From contig JBMNEO010000004.1 of the NCBI GenBank assembly GCA_050948825.1, positions 1 through 64,000 of the forward strand: 64,000 nucleotides of DNA, in the 5' to 3' direction. A program made the translations under genes and the position numbers. Shown here one piece after another: positions 1 through 7,855 of the stretch. The notes under the pieces were generated by a model. It was not told the origin of the DNA and ran no database searches. It was given only the letters and a program-made list of their open reading frames with translations. Each line of letters opens with the position of its first letter. Position 1 is the first letter of the stretch. This DNA comes from DUQX01 sp050948825. Lineage in GTDB: Bacteria; Bacillota; Dethiobacteria; DTU022; UBA8154.

Positions 1-745
1 AATAACGCAAAGTAAAAAGAGGCTTGAACAACTTTAAAGACTCTTTTGTTTTTTGCCCTTCTACGGACTGGGGCTCATCAATAATTATTATCGGGTTGGT
101 CTGGGCAATGACATCAATAGGCATACGGGACTGGAACTCGTCCAGCTCCATGTAGATTCTCCGGGCATCCTTACCCCGGGCATTAAAGGCCTGAGTGTTA
201 ATAATCATGACGTTAATACCGGAATCCCCGGCAAACTGGTCAATTTTATGAAGCTGACGGGAGTTGTAGATAAAATAGCGGGCCTTGCGGCCGTACTGCT
301 CCATGAAGTGGGCTTCAGTGATCTCAAAGGCCTTGCGCACACCTTCCCGGATGGCGATGGAGGGGACGACCACGATGTACTTGTTCCAGCCGTATTGCTT
401 GAAAAGTTCAAACATGGTCTTGATATAAACGTAAGTTTTACCTGTCCCTGTTTCCATTTCTACAGTCAGGTTATATTCCCCGGCCAGGCTGGATGAGGGT
501 TTTAAACCGTTCCTTTTCTGGACTTCGATAATATTGGATAAGACATCCTGGGGAGAAAGGTCGATGGGGCGGTTTTTAAAGCCTTTTTCCAGTAGGCTTG
601 CCTGCCTCTTTTTGCCCAAGGGAGTTTGGAAATAACCCTTCTCCAGTGTAAAGAAAGATTGCTCTTTAGGCTGGCCGGCGAAACAGTCTACTACGGCACT
701 AACCGCGTCGGTCTGGAATTGCTGTATTTTAAACTTTAGCTTCAT
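1..745 (-). CDS. res: Type III restriction enzyme, Res subunit (N-terminal part, runs off window)
   Basis: Restriction and ATP-dependent translocation subunit of a type III restriction-modification system, which acts in complex with the Mod methyltransferase (family knowledge). The minus strand is open from the ATG at 745 for 248 codons to the window edge, so only the N-terminal helicase part is visible. Walker A ETGTGKT lies near residue 98 and a Walker B box IIIIDEPQ near residue 228; the DEPQ form is usual for Res. The start is 13 bases after the mod stop, so mod-res form one operon. This part of res is undamaged although its partner mod is broken. The C-terminal nuclease domain is outside the window. 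Confidence 0.9.
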   Translation of the reverse strand, partial: MKLKFKIQQFQTDAVSAVVDCFAGQPKEQSFFTLEKGYFQTPLGKKRQASLLEKGFKNRPIDLSPQDVLSNIIEVQKRNGLKPSSSLAGEYNLTVEMETGTGKTYVYIKTMFELFKQYGWNKYIVVVPSIAIREGVRKAFEITEAHFMEQYGRKARYFIYNSRQLHKIDQFAGDSGINVMIINTQAFNARGKDARRIYMELDEFQSRMPIDVIAQTNPIIIIDEPQSVEGQKTKESLKLFKPLFTLRY

Positions 746-758
746 TCTTTTCACCTGC

Positions 759-2661
759 CTAAATGACCTTTATCTCAGTGCCGGGAGAGAGCATTTTGAA
801 GAGCTCCTCCACATTAATACGGGCTGCATCGCTGTCAAAAGAGCTGTCCCGGAAGACGACACGCAGGGGCTTTTCTTTGGCTATTTCCCGCACCAGTTCT
901 TCGGAGACACCTTCTTCAAAGCAGGCCGCCAGGGAATTGCCGGCAACAAAATGGACTTCTTTGCCCAAGATATCTTTCTTGGTCATGGGAAGGGAGAGTT
1001 CCAGGTCCCACTCCAGCATGACCTGGAAGAGCAGATCTTCCGAGGTCCGGTCTTCCTTGATATTGGAGACGGTTGCCGCTATTTGCTGCTGTGTCAGTTC
1101 CTCAGGTCGGTAATAGACATCTTTCATGTTGGAAGAGTCCACTTTGAAAACGCGGAAGCCGTAGTCGATCTCTGCTCCTGTTTCTTCCTTGATCTTTTAG
1201 CAGCCCTGCGGATACGTTCCTTGCCGATTTCGGATATATTTTTAAAACCCGCTTTATAGGCTTCGGATTCTTCAGGGCAGGGTTCGGGAAGCTGGACCAT
1301 GATGTACTTGCGGTTGCCCCCGTCTTCAGCGTTAAGCTGCATGACGGCATGAGCGGTGGTGGCTGAGCCGGAAAAGAAATCGAGGATAATGTCGTTATTG
1401 TCTTTGTTAGTAGATATTTGAAGGATCCTTTTAATTAATAGCGTGGGTTTAGGTGTATTAAAGTCCCCTTCATTTTCTTTAAAAATTGAACGTAGCTCTC
1501 TTCTAGCTGCTTGATTGTCAGATGCAAACCCTCTGTTCCACCATGTTGAAGGAACGACTCCTTCTTGAACTTCATTTAAAAAACGTTTTTGCCGAGGGAA
1601 GTTACTACCATTGTTCCCCCACCAAATTCTTTGCCCAACGAGTAATTTTTCCATTGTATCTTTTTCATAACGCCATACTCTTTGCGTTGACGGCCATACT
1701 TCTTCGTGAGTATAAGGATTTATTATAGAATAAAAAAGATTAGGACGCTCTACAGAAGTTTTATTACTTGTTAAATCTATTGATGACCACGGTCCTCTTT
1801 TATCATTATCCGGATTTTGGTACCTATTGCTTTGTTTTTCTGTTCTAACCAACAAATTACGTTGCCATCCTTGAGTATCAGCTTTATTTTCTTTAGATTT
1901 TTTAGTGTATACAATGATATGGTCATGCATATCTGAAAAATTAGTAGCATCATTTTGAGGCGATTGTTTTTTTTGCCATACAATATTTGCTATAAAATTT
2001 CTTTCCCCAAACACCTCATCACAAATTTTCCGTAAATTATGTACTTCACCATCATCAATACTGATAAAGATAACCCCATCTTCTCTCAACAAATTCCTGG
2101 CCAGCTTCAACCTTGGATACATCATGCTCAGCCAGTCACTATGAAACGTCCGTTGGACTCGGTATTTTGAAATAGACGGTTGCCGTTTTCATCTACCTGC
2201 CCTGATTCGGCCAGGTATTCATCCTTATCCTGCTTGAAATTATCCCGATAGATAAAATCTTTTCCAGTATTATAAGGGGGATCTATATAAATGCACTTGA
2301 TACTGTTGAGATAAGGCTCCTGCAGGATTTTCAGTACATCGAGATTGTCTCCTTCGATATAGAGGTTGCCTGTGGTCTCCCAGTCCACACTTTCTTCTCT
2401 AACCGGCCGCAGGGTCTTGTTGATGGGAGTATTGGCCAGCAGCATAGCTTCCTTTTTGCCGGGCCAGGTGAGCTGGTACCGTTCTTTGTCCCCTTCGACT
2501 ATTTGGTAGGAGAGCTCCTGCTTGAGCAGTTCCAGGTCCAGAGCCCTGAAGAGGTTGCCCTCTTCATCTTCTGTCTCGGTGATAGCATTGGGGAAAAGCT
2601 CCGCCAGCTTTTTCATGTTGGCCTTCACCAAGTCTTTTGTTTCCATTTTGAGCTTGTCCAA
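759..2661 (-). pseudogene. mod: Type III DNA methyltransferase, Mod subunit, two frameshifts
   Basis: N6-adenine methyltransferase and DNA-recognition subunit of the type III system. Three consecutive reading-frame segments (2661-2128, 2125-1124, 1142-759) together give about 634 residues, the normal Mod length. The first has the beta-class motif IV DPPYNTG near residue 127; the second has the SAM-binding motif as LDFFSGSATTAHA and the target-recognition region; the third is the C-terminal tail. The first break, near 2150, is repaired by one added base (giving GRFHSDWLSMMYPRLK); the second, near 1190, by one added A in an A-run (giving AAKKIKEETGAEI). The start is TTG at 2661 behind GGAGG, with an ATG five codons inside. 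Motif IV and motif I are split, so no active enzyme is expected unless the indels are sequence errors. Confidence 0.9.
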
Positions 2662-2789
2662 ACAAAAAACCTCCTTTATGCGGTTAGCAGTTTTATTGCG
2701 TCAGACTGAGTTTCTTTTTATTTCCCTGCTCCCCACCATTATGGAACAATTATTTATCGGGTTCATAATGTTTTTCTTTTTGCCACCAA

Positions 2790-3029
2790 CTAATAGTACT
2801 CATTATATAAATCTTCATCATCTTCATCAATCACTGGTTTAACTATTATCTTAGTTTCGCCGGTGTCCAGTTTTTTAATAATTATTGCTTCTGAAGTTAT
2901 TTTGGGTGTCATAATCAATTCAATGCCCAATTTGGTACAGATATCTTCGACAGGAGTGGGTACAGTGTTTATCTTTAACTTAAACAAAAGCTCCCGGGCA
3001 TGGGCCTCGGGAGGTATATTGGAAAACAT
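2790..3029 (-). CDS. Short protein resembling the N-terminus of ImmA/IrrE proteins
   Basis: 79 residues. The stretch PTPVEDICTKLGIEL followed by a beta-rich region resembles the N-terminal part of ImmA/IrrE metallopeptidases, but the chain ends at an acidic tail before any HExxH zinc motif; no HExxH remnant is readable in the next 100 bases. It starts two bases after the stop of the upstream zinc-finger antitoxin gene and is probably the last gene of that operon. It may be a truncated peptidase or a small protein in its own right. I assign no function. Confidence 0.5.
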   Translation of the reverse strand: MFSNIPPEAHARELLFKLKINTVPTPVEDICTKLGIELIMTPKITSEAIIIKKLDTGETKIIVKPVIDEDDEDLYNEYY

Positions 3030-3031
3030 TT

Positions 3032-3475
3032 TTATTCACCCTTTTGCTTTAATAATGTTGCCAGGATCTCACTATCTCCTGAGGGAAGATCTCCTCTTGC
3101 AGCAATACCATATCTGGGGCTTTTTTTCATAAGTTTATCTAGTTCATTTCTGGAAAAACGCCATTCTCGACCCGCTTTAAAGGCTGGTAGTCTGCCATCT
3201 TTGATCATATTGTATATAGTCTGAGTAGAAACTCTGAGGATGTCGGCTACTTCATCCACGTTAAGTATATCCGGCCTTTCCGTTTCTTTACTTTCAGCGA
3301 AACCCTGGGCAATATCCTGGATCATTTTTACTTCTTCAGGGTCATAAACTTCGTGGCCGCACTCTTTACACAGGTGAGCTTTGACACCTTTGATCGTAAT
3401 ATCGTAATCTCCCCATCCCGTTTCTATCGACGTAGTAACTTGATCCATTTTTGATCCACAGAAAAAACATTTCAT
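3032..3475 (-). CDS. YgiT-type zinc finger / excisionase-type HTH antitoxin
   Basis: 147 residues with two parts. Residues 1-60 have paired CxxC motifs (CFFC near 3-6, CKEC near 36-39), the YgiT/MqsA-type zinc finger seen in antitoxins. Residues 70-125 have a MerR/excisionase-type helix-turn-helix (NVDEVADILRVSTQTIYNMI, then GREWRFSRNELDKLM). Known antitoxins of this build bind the toxin through the zinc domain and repress their own promoter through the HTH. It overlaps the upstream DUF4258 gene by four bases, which implies translational coupling. Likely antitoxin of this pair. Confidence 0.75.
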   Translation of the reverse strand: MKCFFCGSKMDQVTTSIETGWGDYDITIKGVKAHLCKECGHEVYDPEEVKMIQDIAQGFAESKETERPDILNVDEVADILRVSTQTIYNMIKDGRLPAFKAGREWRFSRNELDKLMKKSPRYGIAARGDLPSGDSEILATLLKQKGE

Positions 3476-3810
3476 TGCTTATCCCTCTTTCTTCTTTTCA
3501 AAATGGTTCCAAGGGTTTCCCACACTTCTTCCCATGTCAAACAAACTGTAACCACTTCCGGGAGGGGATAAAAAGCAGCTACAACAACATAGAAACCTGC
3601 TTTATCGTTATCGTTTGTTGCTTCCTGAAAAACAATTTTAATATCCCTGCCATGGTCCTGTTTTTCTACCATCTTTCCATTACAGACACAATCATAAACC
3701 TGATGGTCTCTTATTTTCCTTGCTTTCATCATATCAAGGGAGTGTTTTGAAAAGCTTAATTGACCTTGCTTTGCGTAAGCTCGGATATATTTCTCGGGAA
3801 TTATTGCCAT
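3472..3810 (-). CDS. DUF4258 protein, probable toxin
   Basis: 112 residues. The N-terminal half (FSKHSLDMMKARKIRDHQVYDCV) and the central beta strands match the DUF4258 pattern, a small RelE/MqsR-like fold commonly encoded just before a YgiT-type zinc-finger gene (family knowledge). The order toxin then antitoxin with a four-base overlap is typical. I infer a type II toxin-antitoxin module, inserted within a type III restriction locus between mod and the helicase/DUF4391 relic. The toxin activity is inferred from context only. Confidence 0.65.
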   Translation of the reverse strand: MAIIPEKYIRAYAKQGQLSFSKHSLDMMKARKIRDHQVYDCVCNGKMVEKQDHGRDIKIVFQEATNDNDKAGFYVVVAAFYPLPEVVTVCLTWEEVWETLGTILKRRKRDKQ

Positions 3811-3921
3811 CTGTATTCCCTTCCCTTATAAGTTATCATAAGCTAGCATAAATTACAATAAAAATGTTTTTTATCGTTTGCTCAAAAGCTAACCACTTTT
3901 CTTATAATGCAAAACCTCTTG

Positions 3922-4342
3922 CTATTCACTTAACAGGTTTACCAGTTCTTTCCTTTTTTCCTGCAGTTCAAGGTTGTATTTTACCTTACGGTTGAACTGG
4001 CGCTCTTTGGCTATTTTGGCCTCCAGCGCGCCGATCTCCCGCTTCAATTTATCCAGTTCTTTTTGTTTCTCGACGGCCTGCTCCAGCGCCTGGTTGCTGC
4101 CTGGGTTAACGGAGATAAGGCTTTTAAGCATATTCTCGTAAACTGCTTTTAGAGTCAGTCCTTTATCGGCAACAAAGGTGGGTGAGGTAAAGATAAAACG
4201 GAGTTCTTCTATTTGGTCCAGCTCATTCTTAAGAGGCATAAATAGAAAAATAGGCGGCAGCGATGGAAAGGCGGGCCTTTTTGCCCAGCGTTTTCTTCAG
4301 GTCTGCACCTAAGGTTTTGTCAATGTTATTGATTACTTCCAT
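3922..4342 (-). pseudogene. Relic: PLD-like helicase N-terminus joined to DUF4391 C-terminus
   Basis: From the ATG at 4342 (GGGTGAT upstream) the frame reads VINNIDKTLGADLKKTL and LSIAAAYFSIYA, then stops at 4229; shifting one base continues LKNELDQIEELRFIFTSPTF. Together these resemble the N-terminal phospholipase-D-like part of SNF2-type helicases found beside type III-like restriction loci. About 30 residues later the chain changes to a lysine/glutamate-rich coiled coil ending in KRKELVNLLSE, which resembles the C-terminus of DUF4391 proteins, normally a separate gene between helicase and mod. I read this as a large deletion that fused two genes, plus one frameshift. Family names come from motif memory. 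Confidence 0.5.
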
Positions 4343-4587
4343 GCAGATCACCCGGCTTTCATGAAAAAAAGCAATCAGCCGCCTTAAGGGGTGGGATTTT
4401 AAATTATTATACTTCCTGCTCAACTTCATAAATAAACATTCTCCAATATATGGAGAAATCCTTTTTTCAACCTGCTTTAAATGAATATGCTGTCTAAATA
4501 TGTTAAAATAATATTGAGGAATATTGTGAAAACAAGAGGATGTTCTGTTGTCAGGAAAGACAAGGAAAGGCAGCACGGTTGAAAATG

Positions 4588-4652
4588 GTGTGTTTCGCCC
4601 TGTGCGGAACACACAATGGGTTTTAGTACTTTACTTTCATTGTTTGTTCCGC
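4588..4652. repeat. Overlapping inverted repeats (two exclusive hairpins)
   Basis: GTGTGTTTCGC (4588-4598) pairs with GCGGAACACAC (4604-4614) over 11 pairs (one G-U) with loop CCTGT. The second arm, extended as GCGGAACACACAATG (4604-4618), also pairs with CATTGTTTGTTCCGC (4638-4652) at 14 of 15 positions. Only one hairpin can form at a time. It lies in the roughly 340-base non-coding stretch 4343-4692. Confidence 0.7.
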
Positions 4653-4692
4653 TAAAAACAGATACTAAACATAATTACTTTCGCTCCTTTCA

Positions 4693-4986
4693 TCATTGAA
4701 ATCTGATGCGCAGCGCTTCCAGGGCCAGGTCCACATTTTCGGCATCCAGGTTCCAGAAAACATCATTTACATCTGCCTTCCAACTGGTCATCCGCCCTAA
4801 GGCTTCGCCCGCCTCCCGGTGCACCAGGTAGAGCTTAATCAGTATGTTTTGCGGGGAAAGGTCCACATTGTTAAGTATCTCGTAACAATAACGCCGACCA
4901 ATGGCGCAACGTTTACGGCAGTAGTACATTGTCACAGTCTGACATTGTAAAACCTTGGCTAAACTGATCGCCTGCTCCGGCGTCAT
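4693..4986 (-). CDS. Hypothetical cysteine-containing protein
   Basis: 97 residues, not recognised. The N-terminal half holds four cysteines in a basic stretch (CQTVTMYYCRKRCAIGRRYC) that could bind metal; the C-terminal half is acidic and helical. It lies 20 bases after the HTH gene at 5007-5240 on the same strand and is probably the last gene of an operon with the XRE remnant upstream. The ATG at 4986 has GGAGCAGGAG directly before it. Similar small genes occur in integrative elements, but I see no element ends here. Confidence 0.5.
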   Translation of the reverse strand: MTPEQAISLAKVLQCQTVTMYYCRKRCAIGRRYCYEILNNVDLSPQNILIKLYLVHREAGEALGRMTSWKADVNDVFWNLDAENVDLALEALRIRFQ

Positions 4987-5006
4987 CTCCTGCTCCCATG
5001 ATACTG

Positions 5007-5240
5007 TTAAGCGGAATCCTTACGGCGCTCTTTCTCCCCCCTTTGTCCCAGCATATATTGAATGAAACGCTCCGTATGGATATAGTAGGACCAGCGCTTC
5101 ATCTTAACTGCCGTGCCGAACGGAAACCGCCCTTGCTGCAGGGCAAGTTGCAGAAAGCGGGGGGTAACGCCCATTATGGCTGCCGCTTCTTTGACAGTAA
5201 TCCGGGAGGGTTTATTTTCTTGAAGTTCCTGGAGAGACAT
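5007..5240 (-). CDS. Excisionase-type helix-turn-helix protein
   Basis: 77 residues when started at the ATG at 5240, which has an ideal AAGGAGG seven bases upstream; a longer frame from 5306 would run through that ribosome site and is unlikely. The HTH reads ITVKEAAAIMGVTPRFLQLA followed by the wing region with KRWSYYIHTERFIQYM. This form is common in phage and conjugative-element regulators in Clostridia. It begins 13 bases after the stop of the truncated XRE gene, so the two were co-transcribed. Confidence 0.65.
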   Translation of the reverse strand: MSLQELQENKPSRITVKEAAAIMGVTPRFLQLALQQGRFPFGTAVKMKRWSYYIHTERFIQYMLGQRGEKERRKDSA

Positions 5241-5253
5241 GAATCCTACCTCC

Positions 5254-5490
5254 TTAGGCAGTTGATTTGGCTTTGCTGCTCTTGGCAGCTTCTTTTTGGC
5301 AAACATGTTTTACAAGAGGCGTAAAAAAAATATCGCTCACTTTTAAATCAAAATAATTGGCGATCGATAACATTAGCTCATCGGAAGGTCGCTTAACATG
5401 ACCTTTTTCAACAGCGATAATAGTTTGCCTGGAAACACCTAAAGCAGTAGCGAGCTTTTGCTGTGTTACATCTTTTTCTATCCCGCTTGC
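5254..5490 (-). pseudogene. XRE-family regulator lacking its N-terminus
   Basis: The minus strand is open from a TAA at 5493-5491 to the stop at 5254 and reads KDVTQQKLATALGVSRQTI, AVEKGHVKRPSDELMLSIA, then NYFDLKVSDIFF: a classical Cro/C1-type HTH domain. The usual first dozen residues and any start codon are missing. The missing end meets the 5' end of another XRE gene on the plus strand near 5478-5485, so a deletion appears to have removed the divergent promoter region and both N-termini. Confidence 0.7.
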
Positions 5491-5846
5491 TTATGGAATT
5501 ACGAGGAAATAAAACTTTACGAGAAGTAGCCGAAAAGGCTGGAATTAGCCATACCTATTTAGGAGTTCTGGAAAAAGGGATAGACCCGCGCAGTGGCAAG
5601 CAAATTAAACCGTCTACCGATACTTTAGAGCGTCTTGCTAAAGCCTATAAATATCCTTACGAAAAATTATTAAAAGCTGCCGGCTATTTATATAATGACG
5701 ACAATAAATCCACCGACGCCGAACTGGAGGATTTTCTCCGCAATAGCAACGTAAAATTTAACGGCGCTCCCCTGGACGATGAAGACAAAGAGGATATCAT
5801 TGGTTTCCTGAAGATGGTTTGGAAAAGGAAAAAGCAAAAGACATAA
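5463..5846 (+). CDS. XRE-family transcriptional regulator (N-terminus affected by junction)
   Basis: 127 residues from a GTG at 5463; an inner ATG lies at 5493. Neither has a recognisable ribosome site. The HTH reads MELRGNKTLREVAEKAGIS then HTYLGVLEKG, followed by KPSTDTLERLAKAYKYPYEK and a helical acidic tail. The family usually has a few more residues before the first helix, so the true N-terminus was probably lost at the junction with the opposing XRE remnant. It may now be poorly expressed. It precedes an antitoxin gene by 37 bases on the same strand. Confidence 0.65.
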   Translation: MLHLFLSRLLMELRGNKTLREVAEKAGISHTYLGVLEKGIDPRSGKQIKPSTDTLERLAKAYKYPYEKLLKAAGYLYNDDNKSTDAELEDFLRNSNVKFNGAPLDDEDKEDIIGFLKMVWKRKKQKT

Positions 5847-5883
5847 AGTAAATTGTATCGTTTTAATAAGAGGTGACCGGGCC

Positions 5884-6138
5884 ATGTCCCCTAAAGTTGA
5901 AAGACTATCTAAAGAGTTTGCCTTATTAACCCCTCAGGAGAAAACAGAATTTCTAAAAGGGGTAATCCCTTCTGCCCATGGTGAGTGGATAGAAATCGAC
6001 GGTGAAATTCGTTTTCTTCCCTACGATGATGAACCATGGACCGAAAACGACGAGACAGCCTGGGCTGAAGGTGTAAAGGATATTAAAAAGGGTTGCTGTA
6101 AATCCTGGGAACAGGTAAAGCAGGATCTGGAGCTATGA
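5884..6138 (+). CDS. Probable antitoxin of a RelE-type pair
   Basis: 84 acidic residues starting behind GAGGTGA. The C-terminal part (WTENDETAWAEGVKDIKKG then SWEQVKQDLEL) has the form of RelB-like antitoxins that wrap the toxin; no DNA-binding motif is obvious. The stop overlaps the start of the RelE-type gene (ATGA), the usual coupling. The antitoxin frame is intact while its toxin is frameshifted. Confidence 0.7.
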   Translation: MSPKVERLSKEFALLTPQEKTEFLKGVIPSAHGEWIEIDGEIRFLPYDDEPWTENDETAWAEGVKDIKKGCCKSWEQVKQDLEL

Positions 6139-6385
6139 GGCTATTTGTTACCGAAAAAGCTCAAAAGGATCTGGCCAGGTTGGACAAGCAAACCCAGAAC
6201 CGCATCAAGACGGCACTTGATAATATGGCCAAAGATATTAATACTGTGGATCTTTGCAAGCTTAAGGGTTCAGCTGATGGGTGGCGGCTTAGGGTAGGAG
6301 ATTAAGGGTTCTCCTGCTCTACTCCGGGGAAGAGGCAACAGTTTATGCTTTACGGATAAAACACAGAAAAGATGCCTACAATTAA
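6135..6385 (+). pseudogene. relE: RelE-family toxin, frameshifted near its C-terminus
   Basis: mRNA interferase of the RelE/ParE fold. The frame from ATG 6135 reads MRLFVTEKAQKDLARL then LKGSADGWRLRVGD and meets TAA at 6303. Adding one base after GATTA restores YRVLLLYSGEEATVYALRI then KHRKDAYN and a stop at 6385, the standard RelE C-terminus of about 84 residues. The lost strand carries residues needed for ribosome-dependent cleavage in known RelE proteins, so the truncated product should be inactive. Confidence 0.85.
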
Positions 6386-6414
6386 ATAAGCCCTAAACAC
6401 AATTTGACTGAAAT

Positions 6415-6453
6415 AAAAACTACCGCTAAATTTTTCTAAATGAGGTAGTTTTT
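6415..6453 (+). terminator. Rho-independent terminator
   Basis: AAAAACTACC and GGTAGTTTTT form a perfect 10-pair stem around a 19-base loop and end in a T-run, 30 bases after the restored relE stop. The A-run on the left arm makes it potentially bidirectional. Confidence 0.7.
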
Positions 6454-6503
6454 CTGCTTTATATGGTTTTCGACAAATAAATACAAATACCGACGGGTGA
6501 CCG

Positions 6504-6977
6504 ATGAGCCACATAAAAACTTCTGTCAGCAGCCTTATAAAAAAATACAAAACCAGGTGCCCGTACGAACTGGCCGAACACCTGGGAATAGAGATATTCG
6601 AATATGCTTTTCGGAAAATCAGGGGGCTTATTTTCTACCTGGGAGAAAGAAAAATTCTTGGTGTTAAAGCTAACCTGCCGGAACACGAAAAACGGGCCAT
6701 AATTGCTCATGAAATCGGCCATGAAGAGCTGCACCCTGCAAATGTAGGTTACTTTTTTATCAAAGAACATACTAATTTTGTCCCGGGCCGCTATGAACGC
6801 GAAGCAGACCTCTTCGCTGCTATGCTCCTGGTGGACGAGCCTCCGGAATACGGGGAAACAGTTGAAAAGTATGCAGCCAGAAGCATGGTACCACCTAACT
6901 TAGGTATTATTTCATTTAATTTATTGAAATGGTTTTCTGCAGCCACGATAGTAATCGTGTCAAATACATTATTGTAG
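6504..6977 (+). CDS. ImmA/IrrE-family metallopeptidase with a replaced C-terminus
   Basis: Zinc peptidase of the type that cleaves phage/ICE-type repressors (family knowledge). The HEIGH motif lies in AIIAHEIGHEELHP near residues 70-84 and the third ligand region in EREADLFAAMLL near 98-109. The start follows GGGTGA. After about residue 130 the sequence no longer resembles the family: from about 6893 it is antisense to an sce7726-like gene, so the last 25 residues come from a recombination junction. The catalytic core is complete. Confidence 0.75.
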   Translation: MSHIKTSVSSLIKKYKTRCPYELAEHLGIEIFEYAFRKIRGLIFYLGERKILGVKANLPEHEKRAIIAHEIGHEELHPANVGYFFIKEHTNFVPGRYEREADLFAAMLLVDEPPEYGETVEKYAARSMVPPNLGIISFNLLKWFSAATIVIVSNTLL

Positions 6978-7096
6978 AGCTCAACCTGGGAAGGTAGTCT
7001 TTCTAAATTATCTTGTTCACTTTTTATTTCAAAACCATGTATTTTGCCATTAATCACGGCAATGTCAATTCTAGCACAACCAGAACAAACATCCAT
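6893..7096 (-). pseudogene. Fragment of an sce7726-family protein
   Basis: The minus strand reads MDVCSGCARIDIAVINGKI, HGFEIKSEQDNLERLPSQVE then FDTITIVAAENHFNKLNEII, matching the core of sce7726-family proteins (nuclease-like, often in mobile or defence islands). The family continues past the IIP..WWG region, but here the sequence runs into the antisense of immA. Upstream the frame is open a little further (TVIVHK before the Met) but I see no clear start. The stretch 7097-7374 holds no gene I recognise. Confidence 0.6.
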
Positions 7097-7374
7097 TTTA
7101 TGTACAATAACAGTACAAAGACGAAGACTTCCAGCTCTTCCTTGCCTCCTGGACGGTGACCGCTTTGAAGGCCAATTTGAAATAATTCATCATCACTAGA
7201 TGCTTGTAATTCTTCATCTAACACGGTTTCTGCGTTATAATTATAGCAAAATAATGGAATGGTTTCTATAGGAAGGGCATGTTGTGTTATTATATACAAA
7301 TGATACACTTAAAGCCGTAATATGCTAAAATAGCAGTAAGCAAAATAGGACAATAATGAGAGGGAAACAAAGGC

Positions 7375-7697
7375 ATGAACAAAAAGAAACTAATCGAGGT
7401 AGCCCTGCCGCTCGATGCTATCAACAAGGCCTCGGCCCGGGAGAAATCCATCCGCCACGGGCATCCGAGCACATTGCATCTTTGGTGGGCGAGGCGTCCC
7501 CTGGCCGCGGCAAGGGCCGTAATCTTTGCTCAAATGGTGGACGACCCTTCAACCTATGTGGATGTATTGCGCAGCGATGCCAGCGGCGGCGCAAGGCTGA
7601 ATCGGTCCAGATGGCGCGCCGGACAATGTAGTGCGGGCCATCACCGAGAATAGCCAAACCCTTAAATTTACCAGCCACGGTTTTGAAAATGAGTAAG
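7375..7697 (+). pseudogene. Deletion scar: DUF1156 methylase start joined to DUF499-like end
   Basis: The ATG at 7375 (GAGAGGG upstream) begins LIEVALPLDAINKASAREKS then HGHPSTLHLWWARRPLAAAR, the hallmark N-terminus of DUF1156 DNA methylases of phage-defence loci. After about 70 residues the frame is lost. In another frame the sequence reads PDNVVRAITENSQTLKFTSH then GFENE and a stop at 7697, which resembles the C-terminus of the DUF499 ATPases encoded downstream of DUF1156 genes. Several kilobases of the system seem deleted. The DUF1156 call is strong; the DUF499 call rests on memory of its C-terminal pattern. Confidence 0.65.
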
Positions 7698-7723
7698 AAC
7701 TAATCGGTAGTTATATCCCCCCG

Positions 7724-7783
7724 TGTGATTTGGATGCTTTCTTTGCCTCCGTGGAGCAGCGGGACAACCTAGAGCTTAAAGAA
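7724..7783 (+). pseudogene. Ghost of a second dinB 5' end
   Basis: About 57 bases read CDLDAFFASVEQRDNLELK, nearly the N-terminus of the intact dinB at 9351 (CDLDAFFASVEQLDNPELK). Nucleotides match at all but about seven positions, several silent, so this looks like a fragment of a diverged dinB copy rather than a recent duplication. Start and remainder are missing. Confidence 0.8.
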
Positions 7784-7855
7784 GGCGGGCGGCATAAAAA
7801 TATTTCTTATTGTTAATTGATATGGGATGAAGGCGATAGGAAAGGAGATAAAGCA

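Noticed and set aside
53..496. 147-codon open frame on the plus strand at the left edge
   Set aside because: It is the antisense shadow of the res gene, whose minus-strand frame has Walker A and DEPQ motifs.
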